The notes beneath the pieces were generated by a model that ran no database searches, was not told the DNA's origin, and saw only the letters and a program-made list of their open reading frames with translations. Both the position numbers and the translations under genes were made by a program. Source: Cytidiella melzeri (taxonomy: Eukaryota; Basidiomycota; Agaricomycetes; Polyporales; Irpicaceae). Taken from it: 64,000 nt of DNA. This document shows positions 34,290 to 46,966 of the stretch, one piece after another. The stretch's first letter is position 1; every line of letters begins with the position of its first letter. The stretch is from contig JABYQR010000004.1 of the NCBI GenBank assembly GCA_022592445.1, positions 310,001 to 374,000 of the forward strand, read 5' to 3'.

Positions 34290-37200
34290 ATGTTCAGCCA
34301 ATGGCGGCACGCCGTCGAGAACCTCACGCAGCACTCGCCGAAACCGTCCCAGGACGCTTTAGTGGATGATGCCGCAGCTCTGGGTTTAGCAGAGAGCCTT
34401 ACCGGCTCTGCTGCGTCTTCGTCTTCGCAGCTTGCAGAGGCTGCCATGTCCAACTTACGCAAGTCACTGGGACCGCAACGTTCGGCTAGCCCTAGTACAA
34501 AGGAATCTAATAGCGACCCAACCTCAGTGGCTCCTGCTCCGAGGTCGCGTACAACACTGGAGGATCGACTACGAGCCAAGCTGTTTGTGCTCGGGGAAGC
34601 CTCCGCAGGGTCCACTCCTAACCAGTCTGTTAAGGGCTCGCCGTCTATGACCCCCGTCCAAGTCAGTGACCACCCACTATCGCCTTTACCACCAACTGAG
34701 CTGCTGCCCGAGCCGACGACCAATCCAGCCACCGACCCATTATCACCAAAGTCTACTCCGTTGCCTGATTCCCCCATCCTGGAAGCCTCAGTCTCCCTGC
34801 CAGCACCTCTGTCGGCAATCACGGCGCACCCACTGTCGCCAGCAATCGAAGATGACTCTGCCACTACCGATACCGCGCTGGAAGAGGAGCCTAGTGAAAG
34901 TACGGAAGCTGAGGCGGTGGAGGGCGGAATTGCGGAGAACGATGCAGCTGTGAATCAGAGCGTAGAGCAGCCGGCTATCGGAAGGGCGGACTATGCAGCG
35001 CAGGGTTTGGTGGACGAGACGATGGCTTCAGCACCTGCTCATACCGAGTTTGAACCCCCCGCGATCAGTATTTCGTCGGAGGGGCAAGATGATACACATG
35101 CTAAGGATACAAATATAGCACCAGAGGTCGCTTCCACCGAGCCACAAGTCATCCAGAAGATCCAGGATGCAGACTTTGCTCAACCCTCCTCACCAGCGGT
35201 CACTGACATCGTTGACAAGCAAGACAACTCTGTGTCGCCAGAGCACTCTAGTCTCATGGACGCAGATGCTGCGCCGGCTGCGTCATCTGAGGACCCACTG
35301 CCGGCGATGCTAATCAACGGTCACACCGACGGTGTGCCCACCAAGCCAGAGGAGTTAGATATAGAGGCATTGCAGAAACGGCTGAAGCTGGTTGAGCAGC
35401 GATTTACAGGCAAGTGTATGTGTTGTTTGTCATGCACGCTATCGCCTGATTTGGACTTTCAGATGTGTCGACGTCCTTCAAGCGACTACAGGCTGAAAAG
35501 GTTGCTGCTGATCGTGTTCTTCAGGATATGACCTCTGTGCAGACGATACAAGAGGTAGACGCTCTTCGTGACTTCCTGCAAAATATGAATTTCAAGGCTG
35601 AGGTGAGCGATACGAAATTGCTGCGAAATACTAGAGACGTGACAGCACTACATTCAGATGACTCAGGACGAGATCAAACGTTTAACTGGCAAGTTGACTC
35701 GTAAGTATTGTCTTCATTCAATCTTATACGTTCGGGCAAATTACACACCCTCTACAGGACAGGAAGAACGCATCGAGGAGCTTCGTGACATTCACCACCT
35801 TGAATCCAAGTCTCAGTCAGATCTCATAGAGAAACTCCGAGGGCAACTTCACGAGACTGAAGCCTTGTTGAAAGCTGGTCAGTCTTCGTCTCAGTATGCT
35901 GAAGAAGAAGCATCGAAGCATCGAGCCGAGGTGGAAAAGCTCCGCACCGAGATGGAGAAGATGAAGAGCTCTGCTAAGGACGAGGAAGAGAAGAGGGTCA
36001 AGGCGGTTAGTTTGTTGAAGACGGTGCGGCAGAAGCTCGTGAAAGCAGAGAAGGAGAGAGAAGACGCGTTGAAGGAGCTGCAGTCAGCGAAGACTCGCGA
36101 GAAAGAAGAACGAGAGAAGGATAAGGTGGAAAAACAAAAGTTGCATGAGGAAATTGACAAGGGCAATCTTGAGAGGGAGACTGCTATCAAAGGGCTCAAG
36201 ATGCAGTTTGACAAAGAGGTTGCGGGTCTTAAAGATCGGCAAGACAAGGAGCTGACCGCCCTACGTGGCCAATATGAGCTCGAAGTAATCACGTTGAAGG
36301 TGTGTCGTTCCCTACCCGGGGTGCGAGCCAATCTTCTCTGACTATATGCGTAGTCACTGCACAGCAAGGAGATAGACAATAAGTCCTCTCAGATCTCGGA
36401 CTTATCAGCCTCTCTGCAGATTGTTTCGAGGGAGAAAGACGAGATCTTCGACCAGCTGCAGATGCGTCAAGCCGAACTCGAATCTTCACAGTCACACCTC
36501 GAATCGCTTCAAAGCCAAAGCACAGAGCTTCAACACCAGCTCCGTGAAGCCACGGATCGTATAGCGTTGCTTAGCGAGGAGATCGCAGATGCCCAAAAGA
36601 TGCAGTTTGCGAAGGTTCATAGCTCAACGCCTTCCGCTGAAGTGACTCAGCTGCTGTCATCCGCTGAAGCCAAGTATGAGGCCCGAATTGCTGATCTTCG
36701 TCGGCAGCTCACCGCAGTCGAACGAGAAAGGGACGAGACAGAAGCGGAGCTGAGTAAGAAAATCAGCGAGAAGGTGAAAGAGGTTGAGCATCTCAAGAGT
36801 ACTGTCGGCAAGTCTGTCAGGGCTCGAGAGGAGGAGGAGGAGACCGTGGCATCTTTGCGGAGGGAGATTGAGAGCCTCCGAGATGCTGGTACAACGTATG
36901 AACGCTTGATCGCTGACCTGCAAGGTGAAGCTGGGAGAGTAGCCGAGGTTGAGGTATGTTTACTGTGTTTTGCCACTCGCAGAGAAGCTGACTCCCTCGA
37001 CAGTTCACGGCTCAAGCCCATATAGCAGAAGTGAAGGGCGCGCTAGCCGTCGTCGAGAAACAGCTGGAGGAGGCAAAAGCTAGAGAATCTCAGACTCGTG
37101 CCATCAACAAGGTACTCAAGTTTGTTGGCGTACGAGATGAACTGCACGCTTACTCACCGCTTCAACAGACCCTTCGCGAAGAGATGAGGAAGGTACAGTC

Positions 37201-37553
37201 CTCTGCAGCTCTCCTTGAACGTCAACGCAACCCGGGTGTTGGCTATTGGGCCTCAAAGGGAGAAAGCACGACAGACCTTCGGTCACCTACTTCATCTACT
37301 TCTGATCTTCCTAGGGAGACCACCAGACCTGGATCACCGTCGACCAAGTCCGATGAAGAAGTCAACTACGAGTATTTGAGGAACGTCATTCTGCAGTTCT
37401 TGGAACATAAGGAAATGAGGGTGAGCTCCATACTCGTCTTATACATAAATCACCCTTGACAGTGGTGTGCAACAGCCGCACCTTGTGCGTGTTTTGTCTA
37501 CTATACTACGGTTTACCCCACAAGAGACAAGGCGGCTTGTTGCAAAAGTATGA
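34290..37553 (+). CDS. GRIP-domain golgin (coiled-coil Golgi tether)
   Basis: Exons 34290-35409 (or -35415), 35463-35602, 35658-35700, 35758-36299, 36354-36953, 37004-37111, 37169-37420 and 37476-37553 give about 960 aa. GRIP golgins dimerise and are recruited to the trans-Golgi by Arl1, where they tether vesicles (yeast Imh1 class). The first 370 residues are Ser/Pro/Glu-rich and disordered. The rest is almost continuous coiled coil (QKRLKLVEQRF; EKMKSSAKDEEEKRVKAVSL; LRREIESLRDAG). The C-terminal 50 residues are a GRIP domain (NYEYLRNVILQFLEHKEMRP, with the end of it encoded by the last exon: LVRVLSTILRFTPQETRRL). The first donor may be GC (35410) or GTATGT (35416); both keep the frame. Confidence 0.88.
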
Positions 37554-37878
37554 TTACTCGCAAGGGATGGCGCTATGCTGTTAGATTACATTATATTGTA
37601 CATTTCATCTATACCACCGTAGCTCACATTATTTACTGCATCTCCAAAAGTTCGAACCATTATGCTCCTGCTGCACAATAATGTACATCGAGCGCTGCGA
37701 ATCACGACCATAGGCAATAGGCGCTAGATGTAGTCCAGCTGTTACACTGAACGCCAGGGCCGTTCTTCAGGTTCATCTGGGGCTTCACGCACCTACGCTC
37801 GACGTTCCTCCAGTTTCTGCATAACTAGTTCGACTATTCATTTATCGTTGTCACAGGTGGCATACATACCTGTGCCCA
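37554..37878. other. Intergenic spacer
   Basis: About 325 bp between the golgin gene and the Mediator-like gene. No gene or recognisable motif. Confidence 0.4.
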
Positions 37879-40800
37879 ATGTCTCTTATAGACTTGACCA
37901 GAAACGCTTTTCAAAGCGGTCTTTCTGCTTCCAAGGTGTGTACAGAAATTAGCCCCAGGTGCTCGTCACGCTAACAGACAAAAGTGGCTGAGCTTGTGCA
38001 AACTGTACATCTCTAGAGACTTGACGCATGCTTCTCGATATGAAGTGGAATCTGCTCTTAGCAGTAAGAGTCGTACTTGTTTGGTGGGGGTGTGGCTGAC
38101 GGAATTATCAGGCTCAGTATTGGTGCTCTTCAAGAGTTATCCTGGGGATGTCAACTTACAGGCGTACCTGAAGTACGCTATACAAGACGGGACGCTATCT
38201 CTTTCCACGTTTGTGTCCACCTTCCTCTCAGCTGCTCGTTCACAGGACTTGCACCACACCGCTACACTGGACATCCTTTGCAAAACGACTCTAGAGTGCC
38301 ATTACGCAACAGGACTTCCTCCAGCTGGGTCTGTGGTCCCGTTCAATGAGTCTCCCGTGGTGATTTTGCACACCGTGCATGATTGTATGGCGCTTCTACG
38401 AGCGGCATGCAGTATGCCTACTAGCCAGTTTCACCAGGTTACCACTTCAGCGTCGGAGCTGTTGATTCTCTTGCTGTCCACGGTCACCGACGTCTCTCAA
38501 GTCTCAACCGCTCAAGCGATGGGACATTTCGCTGACGTGAGTGATATGCTACAGCTGCCTCGTCTATCTACAGACGTTAGGCATGTCTTGGAGAATTTTG
38601 CGTTGTCATTGAGTTACCTCCTTGGCGATGACGCAAAAGCTGCTCGCGAAGCGCAGATGATGCATACTCTGCAGCTGGCCCTTGGCAAAGGGGATATTAT
38701 AGGCTCAAATTCTGACAGGGACATCATCACTTGCAGTCTGTTGCTCTACACTCTGGTAAGGTTGTCTTGTTGCAACTGTGGGACCATGCTGACTGTGACT
38801 GCGACAGATACTACATCGTGCGGATGACTTCGGGTCTGGGGATGGTGATCGAGCTGTTGTGTTGCTAATTGCACTCATTCGATGGACATCTTGGACACCG
38901 ATCACGTTCTACACGCAATTGTATCAGGCGGCGATTGCTTGCCTAGCTCAAGAGGCACACTCCCAAAGTCGCAGCAGATTAGCCATGCTATGGCGGGCCT
39001 TCATTGTTGGACGAGTGGGTGAGATTTTATGAGTTTGATCAACACGAGACTGACACGATGCAGCTGCCTCACCTGTTGTCGCGTTTCGAAAAGGCGGTGG
39101 ACATTGAAGGGATGTCCGAAGCGGACTGGGTATGTTGTTTTCATTTACCCATTGCCGCTGGCTGAACCCGACAGCGCCCAGCTATGCACCTTGCTCTGAC
39201 TTCCTTGCTACAGCGTAGCGATCTCTTGCAAAAATGCGACAATGTCTGTCAAAGCGTTGATAGCGATAACAAGGCACCTGCGCCGTACGTTGTTTCATGC
39301 GGAGAGCTAGTACGTCATGCTCACCTGCCCATAGTCAGCATATCTTCATGGCAGAATTGCTGCATAGCTTACTGTCGGCTGGACTCGTCGATCTTGCGTA
39401 TGTCACGCAGGCGAATCCGTTCCAACATGCAGAGTTTTACTCCAAAGTTCAAGCGGAAGCGCAAGACAATGGGCAAGACCTTGAGGTGAGGACAACCTCT
39501 TACGGTGGAACATATACTGACTTGGAGCCTTGTACTTAGCCTTACCTAGAATCGAAGCTGATGGTAGACGTGAGCATCCCAAAAATCACACCACTCGTTG
39601 AGAAGCTCTGGCAAGACCCAAGTAGCCACGCCGCCTTCGCGCAGATCGTCGAAAAGGTAGCGTAGCATGTTGTTCATAGGTGCTTACTCAACCAATTTGT
39701 ACAGAGATTTCTGTCATCAGCTATATCCTCAGACTTGGAGTCCCTTGGTCACTTGAGCAAGCTATTGTACACTCACGAGCATGCTCTCGAAATCCTTTCC
39801 ATGCATGCACGCCTATTCGACCTCGTAGCTCATGCACTGGCCATCATTGAAGATTACGACTGTGAGAGTGTAGGTGCGTACTCTGACATTCGACGTCGCT
39901 ACATATCTTTGAGGCGAATACCCTCAGGTGATCCACAGAGTGCCGTGACACACATTGGCGATGTCGTCCTATTCCTTCAGACGACCTTAGGACGTTATCA
40001 TGTCGGTCCATTCTTAGCATGTATGGGAGCAACATCTTCTGATAGTCGTGATTAGCTCAGCAAATGCAGGTTCATGCTTGGTGAACGCAGGCTCACTGCG
40101 GATCTGCTTAGCTCTGCAACTATAATATATCGTGTAGATGACCTTCAAGGCGAAGATGCTGCCGCTTTCAACACTTGGTACAAAGCCCTATTCGATAGTC
40201 AAATAGAAGGCATAGAAGACTCAGTACTAAGGCATCGCTGTCTATTTTTCCAACATCCTTCCGAACGCTAATATACGTTGAGATAGATCTTCGAGACCTA
40301 GAAGCCTTCTGAAGATAGCAGGGACGGTACTCAGCCATGCAATCCATCTGTCTGCGGAACGAAAAATGGAGAAGAGCGTATTAGAGAATGGCGTTCAATA
40401 TTTCCTTGACAAGCTTCTTATCTGGACGGTTGGAGGAGTAATCAAAGGGCTGCTCACAGAGATGAAGCATAAAACGTATGTGCTATCTTCGTTGAGCTTT
40501 GATGCACTGTCCGTTTACTGAAGACGTGCTTGCGCAGATTCCTCATGCCGACATATATAGAGGTGGTGCAATTATTGCTACAACCGTCTTCTTGTCCTCA
40601 ACCAATACTCGGCATGCTGGCGAACACGGTGTTGCGTGCGCTGCAAAACGACAGGCCTCCTTTGAACCCCAATTTTGGTCGCCATTTTGATCCTACACCT
40701 ATCCGCAACATTGCCTTGGCAGCACTCGGGTTACCTGCGGGAGGTAAGGTTCATAACAGCTCGTGGACACAATATGTTGACCGTCGAGTGCCAGAGCCAC

Positions 40801-41387
40801 AATCGGCACCCGTCAATAACGCATTGGCTCCACAAACCCCAGTTATTCAAGCCATACGCAACGCGCTGGCGTCTGCAAGAGCCGGGAAACCCCCGTTCCT
40901 GGACATCGACAGATGCCTGTATTGCATGAACCCGACAAAATTCTTGTTCAGCCTCTGGACCGAACTGACCCTCGCATCTACCATGGGCGAATTGGAGGCA
41001 CCGCGGCGAATAGCGACGTACATTCTGACCACACCACAACCTGCACGATCTCCCCCACTCTTACCCATCTTTCTCCACCTCGTGCTCCCAAGCTTGATTG
41101 CGTCGGCAGATCAGCTTTTACCTCCGGAGCAGACCATGGCAGCTGAGTTGCTTGTCTCTGTCATATCCTCGGCTCTCACCTCGGCGTTATACGTCGAATG
41201 GGCCTTGTTGTCGGCATGCAAAGAGCAGCGTGTCGTTCTCGGCCAACCTGCGCTCGCGATGGCCCGAAGGCTTGGTGAAGACCTGCGGAGGAAGACGAAC
41301 AGTCCCACCAGCAATGTTATCATCCAGCGTCTTGCTACCTCTTCGTCATTTATGGCTAATTTCCCAATGTTCACCGCAGACTTTTGA
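37879..41387 (+). CDS. MED5: Probable Mediator of RNA polymerase II transcription subunit 5
   Basis: The first exon from 37879 (MSLIDLTRNAFQSGLSASK) splices to WLSLCKLYISRD, the typical start of basidiomycete Med5/Nut1. The chain continues as an all-helical protein of roughly 1000 residues over about 12 exons, with long stretches such as 38100-38750 (DVNLQAYLKYAIQDGTLSLS), 39720-40040 (DLESLGHLSKLLYTHEHALE) and 40530-41387. The C-terminal part (MAAELLVSVISSALTSALYV, then EWALLSACKEQRVVLGQP) matches my memory of this family. Med5 sits in the Mediator tail and links activators to Pol II. Exons near 38990-39190 and 40260-40520 were not resolved in detail. The family assignment is from pattern memory, not a search. 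Confidence 0.7.
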
Positions 41388-41557
41388 GCTCTGTTTGTTA
41401 AGCATTACGCCACGAATAACATAGATACAAAGTGAGGTTACTATGTAGCCTGGGTAAATGGAACTAAACGCGTCTCTTGATGATTATGCATCTCCAGCTG
41501 CTGGGGGAGCTAAAAGTTCAAGGTCAACAGACATATTGGTGACCAAATTTGTCAGCT

Positions 41558-43349
41558 CTACTCACGGCAGCAAGCGTTTTCTGCCACGCATGTTTGGTCA
41601 GGGGGGCATAGAATCAGACAGTCCGTTTCCGCGGAAGTCTGCAAGGCGTGGTCAGTGCAATTGTTCTCGCGGTCTCAAGCAGCAGTCTTACCTTGAGGCG
41701 GTCATCTGGAGCTGAATTACGTGCGGGGTATTCAGGTTGGATGGTACTCGAATGAATGCCACGGTGATGTAGAGCCTTTCGTATTTTGGCGGCGATTGGC
41801 ATGAAGTCATGGTTCCTCGAAGCCATGACATGCACCGATGCGACAATCTTATTCTCTGATAGCTGCCACACGTGCAGCTCGTGAACAGAGAGCACACCGT
41901 CTACAGCTAGTATCGCCTCGCGGACTTCGTCAAGGGAGATGGTAGGCGGGACGCCTTGCAACAGGATGAACGATGTGCTACGTACTAGATAAATCACGAT
42001 CAGACCAAGGTGCTGAAAGTGCGATATAAATATGACTCACCAAGGGGTAGAGCAGACGAGAAAATGATTACAGTGATCACCAGACTTATTACAGGATCAA
42101 AGTAGAATTTGAACTTCCATTCAGTGAGCCATATAACAAGCCCAGTTGCGATAACACCGACGTTGCCGAGAGCATCGCCAAAGACGTGGAGAAGAAGAGC
42201 ATGCATGTTCATAGAGCCGTGACTGTGCCCATGGTGACCACCCGCGGCCGCGCCATGGCTATCCTGAGATCTGACTGACTCAGGAGAGTCGGATCGTAAT
42301 AATGGAGTTTGTTCGTCAATGGTAATAGTGCTGACACCTGCGTTCAATCTTGAATCGACTGGCGTCGTTTCGCCATCTTGACTATCATCCTCCTGTACAG
42401 CCAATGGGACCCGAGGATACGAGTGTCCTCTGCCAGATGTTGAAGTTCGAGGGGATGATGGCAGACCAGCATCGGCCAGCTCTTGCGCTGCTTGAACCAT
42501 GGAGGCTCTTGTGGCTGCCGGATGCCCGTACAGAGAAGAATAAGATTGGGAGCGCGACCTTGATCTTCTTTTATGTGTCTCTGAAGATGCATTGCGCGGG
42601 GTGCGCAAATCTTCTTGCGCTTCGCTGTGAATGCTAGCGGTGAGCGAGGCGGCCTCACTGTCAATTCCCGGTGAGTGGGAGTGACTGTGGCCATGTTCTA
42701 CGGGCAAATTAGAAAATGAGGTTTGCTGAAGGTGATGTTAACGGACCATGGAACAAGAACAGCCCAACAATATTCGACGCCAGTCCGAGCGACCCCACTA
42801 TGACAATCAATTGCGGCTGCGAGATATCTGAAGCAAGTGATGAGTAGGGTTCCTATCTATAAGTGTGTTGCCCTACCTGGTGTAGTGAAGAAGCGTGCAC
42901 AGGCCTCCAGGAAGATTGAAAAACACAGCGCAAGCAGGAAAACACCATTGACAAGTGCTGCAAGAATTTCCGCACGATGCCATCCGTAGGAGTATCTTGA
43001 GTCTGATTGGGACTGGTTGGTAAGCTGCAGAACCCATAAGCATGTGACAAATTGTGCACTATTCTGTGGACTGACCTTGATCGCATACAGTGCGACTACC
43101 AAGCTCAAGACATCGCTAAAATCATCAACCGTCAGCAAACATGGTAGCCCAGCTGCCTGCAATTTGCGTACTTGAGCATGTGGAAACTGTCCGCCACGAG
43201 TGCGAGCGAGCCAACAGCATATCCTGCGGAGACGGTGAGCCGCCTATAACGTAGATGTGACCCGAGAGACACTCACCAACGATGAGCTCGACAAAAAAGA
43301 AGAGAACGTCGATAACGAGGAGAAGGATAATGCGAGTTGACCGATTCAT
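41558..43349 (-). CDS. Zinc/cadmium transporter of the cation diffusion facilitator family (ZRC1/COT1-like)
   Basis: Eight minus-strand exons (43277-43349, 43172-43223, 43076-43115, 42877-43024, 42747-42827, 42041-42697, 41692-41984, 41558-41638) give 474 aa. CDF proteins exchange zinc for protons, usually into vacuoles. Six membrane helices are visible (IILLLVIDVLFFFVELIVG at the N-terminus), with metal-site motifs HMLND in TM2 and HVFGDALGN in TM5. A long cytoplasmic loop of about 200 residues lies between TM4 and TM5, with His clusters (HGHSHSHS; HHGHSHG). The cytoplasmic C-terminal domain is SLDEVREAILAVDGVLSVHE. The last exon adds a Cys-rich tail (CLILCPP, CVAENACC), as in fungal Zrc1. 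It is convergent with MED5, with only 170 bp between stops. Confidence 0.93.
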
Positions 43350-43652
43350 GATCGTGGCATGAGACGAAGAAGGATTGAGAGAGTTCGTGAGTTGTGGCCT
43401 TCAGTGCTCACGGCCGGCTGCGGCCATGCTGAGGTCATTGTCGGACGGCCGGTCGGGGCTCGGGCGCTGGTCGATCACATCTCGACTTTTTCACCGGCGT
43501 CTTGGAGATAATCCAAGTTGTAGAAGCCCGCTCATCTTCAAGGCCTTGCTCATACCACACCTCCTCTTCAACGGCGTGTGCAAGGGTTGTAAAGCGAAAA
43601 ATATCCACGACCTAACCTTCGCACCTCCTGCACTCACAAGACAACAGACGAC
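43350..43652. promoter_or_regulatory. Divergent promoter of the zinc transporter and eIF3h genes
   Basis: About 300 bp between divergent start codons. No TATA box or metal-response element that I can identify. Confidence 0.4.
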
Positions 43653-45095
43653 ATGGCTTCTGTGCCGTCCATGGCCGCAGCCATCGCTGCGTCTCTCCCT
43701 GCACCTACATCCGCACCGACACCAGCACAACCCACATATGAAGCCATTCCTGCGTCCATGTCAAAGGCAATCGATCTTGAGAGTGACATACCAATCACAT
43801 GCGTGCAACTCGATGGAATGGTGAGTACAGGAGCTTACATCTCTCCATGCGGGGGCGTGATCATGTACATGCACACTGTGTCTTATGTTTTAATTTACCA
43901 ATATGCTGACCCTGTTCGTCTCATGCAGGTTGTGTCTAAAATTATTAAACATGCTCGTGAGGCGCACGGCACAAGTGCGCACGGGATCCTTCTCGGTCTC
44001 GATCTCGACGGAACTCTGGAAGTGTCGAACTCATTTCCTTTGCCCCATCATGTGAACGACGACGACGACAAATCTGTGAAAGGCATCGGTAAGCTGTCTC
44101 TTCATGCAAGTTACGATTGCATACGGTTACTTACGACGGACTGCAAATGACATTTGTTAGCACGTTACCAGGCGTCCATGCTGCGATCTTTGAAAGAGGT
44201 CCAAGGTGATGACAGTACTGTCGGATTTTATCAAGCAATGTCGCTTGGTTCGTTCTACAATCAAAGCCTCGTTGAGACGCAGTCGGTTCAACAAGATAAA
44301 CTGAGGCACGGTGGCATCGTGGTTGTGCATGGTGTGTTTTCATCTCATCCACATCATTTTACGCATACACGTGCTCATCTACAAACACGATGAAAGATAT
44401 ATCAAGAACAGCAAGAGGCAACGCATCTTTCCGCGCTTTCAGGCTGACGAGGGCTTTCCTTGATGCTTTCAAGAGGAATAATTTTAGCACAGACAGGTGA
44501 AAACAAAATTCGATTCTCACGTCTGTCGCGGACTAAACTGCCCTTTGTGTCTAGTTTGATCAGTCACCGTCTGACGTTTTCGTCCATCCTGGAGGAAATT
44601 CCGATCAAGATTCGGACCAATTCTTTGCTCGGTGCTTTCCTTGAGACGTTGACGACGCCTACGCCTACCCACACTGCGGAGGCAAAGCCGTCATCGGCCG
44701 TGTCGTCGGCTGCTCTGCCACCGTCCTTCTCAGTGCTCAATCTCGGCACCAGCAACACCGCCAAGAATCTGGAGCAGGTAGTTGAGGCGCTGGATGCTTA
44801 CAAGACCGAGGAAAATAACCTCGCGTACAACTTGCGCCAAATCGCTCGTGAAAAGGCCAAGGCTGACGCGCATGTTCAAAAACGGAAGGATGAAAATGCG
44901 ACGCGGGTCGCGCAGGGCCTCGCTCCTCTGCCTGAAGACGATGTCAACAGGCTGTTCAAGATTCCTCCGGAGCCGAGCAGGCTGGAAAGCATGCTGCTTC
45001 TGGGACGAATTGATGCATGCGCGAAGACGTTGGAGGAAACATCGAGCGTGGGGTTGGTGAAGATGTACGCTGCTCGGAGTGCTAGCACGGCATGA
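43653..45095 (+). CDS. TIF3H: Eukaryotic translation initiation factor 3 subunit H
   Basis: Exons 43653-43820, 43929-44088, 44161-44331, 44397-44496 and 44555-45095 give 379 aa, the usual size. eIF3h is an MPN-fold, catalytically inactive subunit of eIF3. After a short Ala/Pro-rich leader comes the MPN domain: PITCVQLDGMVVSKIIKHAR, GILLGLDLDGTLEVSNSFPL, VGFYQAMSLGSFYNQSLVET. Then come a helical middle part (RNASFRAF-like region, SLISHRLTFSSILEEIPIKI) and a C-terminal helical bundle with LDAYKTEENNLAYNLRQIAR and LPEDDVNRLFKIPPEPSRLE. The JAMM zinc-binding residues are absent, as expected for this subunit. No anomalies. Confidence 0.93.
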
Positions 45096-45456
45096 GAGGT
45101 GACTGGAGGACGTCTGTACCTTTGAGGCTGTGTTCGCAGTGCACAGCGCAGCAGATTACCGCCAGATTACCGTATTTGTGCGAGTTTGGTGCGAATCAGG
45201 GCAAGTGGTTACAACAACAAAGATCGAAATTATTGTATAATATAAAGGGGATATAAGCCATGGCAGACCTCCGCGTTCCTCGTTCGCTTCCGTTCCTCCA
45301 ACGTTGTCGACGTCGCCGTAGTCGAGTCTCTCCCTCCCGTCTGCCACGTCCATCTCATCTCGCGGCCAGTACACTCCTTCCTCGTCAATCCTTTAAACAC
45401 TTGCAACCCAACACTCCTTGACTCACGCTCGCCGACTCCGCAACTCTCAACTCACG
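45096..45456. other. Intergenic region and promoter
   Basis: Promoter region of the secreted protein gene. Contains a TATA-like sequence at 45236-45248 and pyrimidine-rich DNA between it and the start codon. Confidence 0.4.
45236..45248 (+). promoter_or_regulatory. TATA-box candidate for the expansin-like gene
   Basis: TATAATATAAAGG followed by a CT-rich leader. It lies about 210 bp upstream of the ATG at 45457, so the untranslated leader would be long (about 180 nt). Confidence 0.35.
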
Positions 45457-46414
45457 ATGCATTTCTCCAAGTTCGTCCTTGTCCTCTCCGCGGTTACCGC
45501 TGCCTCTGCCATGGCCACCGGCTTCGCTGTTCGCGATGTACACCACCGACACGCCGCCGTTGCCCGCGAACACATTGTAGCTCGAGAACCCGAGCCTGTC
45601 GCCGCACCCGTGCAGGTTCTTCCCCGCAAACGTTCCAACGACAAGCGTTGCAAAGCTGCGAGCAGCAGTGCTTTGCCTTCAGCTACTAGCGCTGTCGCGA
45701 ATGCCGGCGGCGCTCCCCCCACATTCTCGTCGTCCGTTAATGCCACATCTACAGAGGCTGCTACGCAGCCCACGACCATTGTCCAGCCAACAACGACAAA
45801 GGCAGCTGCACCCCAGACCACGAGCACTACCCCCGCACCTCCACCTCCACCTACGACATCCAAGTCCACTGTGGCTGCTCCCACCACTACCGCTACCTCC
45901 AGCGGTGACCCCTTCAGTGGTGACGGTGAGAATATCACTTTCCTTCTCACTAGCATTTTCTCTGAGAACTCTTTTCTATCTAGGTACTTTCTACAGCACT
46001 GGTCTCGGAGCTTGTGGCATCACGAACGTGGACACAGACTTCATTGCCGCCGCCTCGTTTCTGCTCTTTGATGGCTTCAAGTAAGTGCAACACTGTATTC
46101 AGAAGACTCTTCTGAATCGGCATTGAACTTGTGCTTTTAGCGGCTATACTGGCGCCAACCCGAATAACAACCCTATTTGCGGGAAAAAGGTCTTAGCTCA
46201 CTGTGAGTAAACTCTCAGGTGTCCTTGATACATTGCCGGTTCTGAGAACACATCTTTCCAAATAGATCAAGGAAAGCAGGTCACGGTTACGATCACCGAC
46301 CGCTGCGCGGGATGTTTTGGGAAATACAACCTCGACTTCTCACCCTCCGCCTTCAGCCAGCTCGCGGACCAAACCGTTGGTCGTATTTTCGGCATGACAT
46401 GGAACTTCATCTAA
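45457..46414 (+). CDS. Secreted expansin-like protein with RlpA/double-psi beta-barrel domain
   Basis: Exons 45457-45925, 45984-46080, 46141-46202 and 46266-46414 give 258 aa. A signal peptide (KFVLVLSAVTAASAMA) is followed by a possible propeptide ending in dibasic sites (PRKR, DKR). A Ser/Thr/Pro linker of about 90 residues, likely O-glycosylated, comes next. The C-terminal 100 residues form the barrel: GDGTFYSTGLGACGITN, NNNPICGKKVLAH, KQVTVTITDRCAGCFGKYNL, DFSPSAFSQLADQTVGRIFG. The Asp after TIT and the Cys positions fit the family. Such proteins loosen cell walls or are effector-like; the actual substrate is not readable. The dominant small-exon pattern in the barrel is typical. Confidence 0.88.
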
Positions 46415-46966
46415 TTGTCACCGTGACAATACCCTCATCGCTCATCGTATCTCGCTCTTCGCATCTTAAGTTCATTCTTTGTCTCGCTGGTTCAGATCAG
46501 ATAGCCTTACTCCTGTCGCCAGGGCGATCCCACTGCGTTGTCTGCGTGCAGATGTTTTTTGGTGGGCAAGGAGGAGCTGGCTATATCTATCGTGTTATAA
46601 AGCTGTATCTGGTCGCTTGCGATCTGTAATTCTCCAATGTGTCCTTTTTGCGTAGCTCAGTCAGTAGTTACGCATATGGCAGTATGTTGCGTTGTTTAGC
46701 ATTAGTATCAAGTTGCATTAAACTTTGTGGGCCAAACAGATGAAAGAGTAAATCACGTATGTTCGTGAGATGTATTTGGTACAACCGAAAGCAATGTCCG
46801 TCGTGAATACAAGTAACGACTGTCCATTCAAAGAGGCACTCTGAAATCTTCGGACAATGGCTGCCCTGTGCGAGGTGTTTTACGTCTGAATGAGCCTTCG
46901 GCTAGAAACATAAGATGTCAGCCAAGAATTCACAATGCGAGTAGACAACGAACATCTGCTGTCTAT
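46415..46966. other. Convergent intergenic spacer
   Basis: 3' regions of the expansin-like gene (+) and the tetraspan gene (-). No supported gene; open frames here lack a start context and composition. Confidence 0.4.

Noticed and set aside
34172..34864. Minus-strand frame of 230 codons
   Set aside because: Antisense to the disordered golgin N-terminus, with Gly/Ser/Val composition from complementing Pro/Ser codons.
35410..35462. Third definite GC-AG intron in the golgin gene
   Set aside because: A canonical GTATGT donor six bases downstream keeps the same frame, so the GC donor is only an alternative.
45447..45956. Minus-strand Val/Gly/Ala-rich frame
   Set aside because: Antisense to the Thr/Pro/Ala linker of the expansin-like protein.
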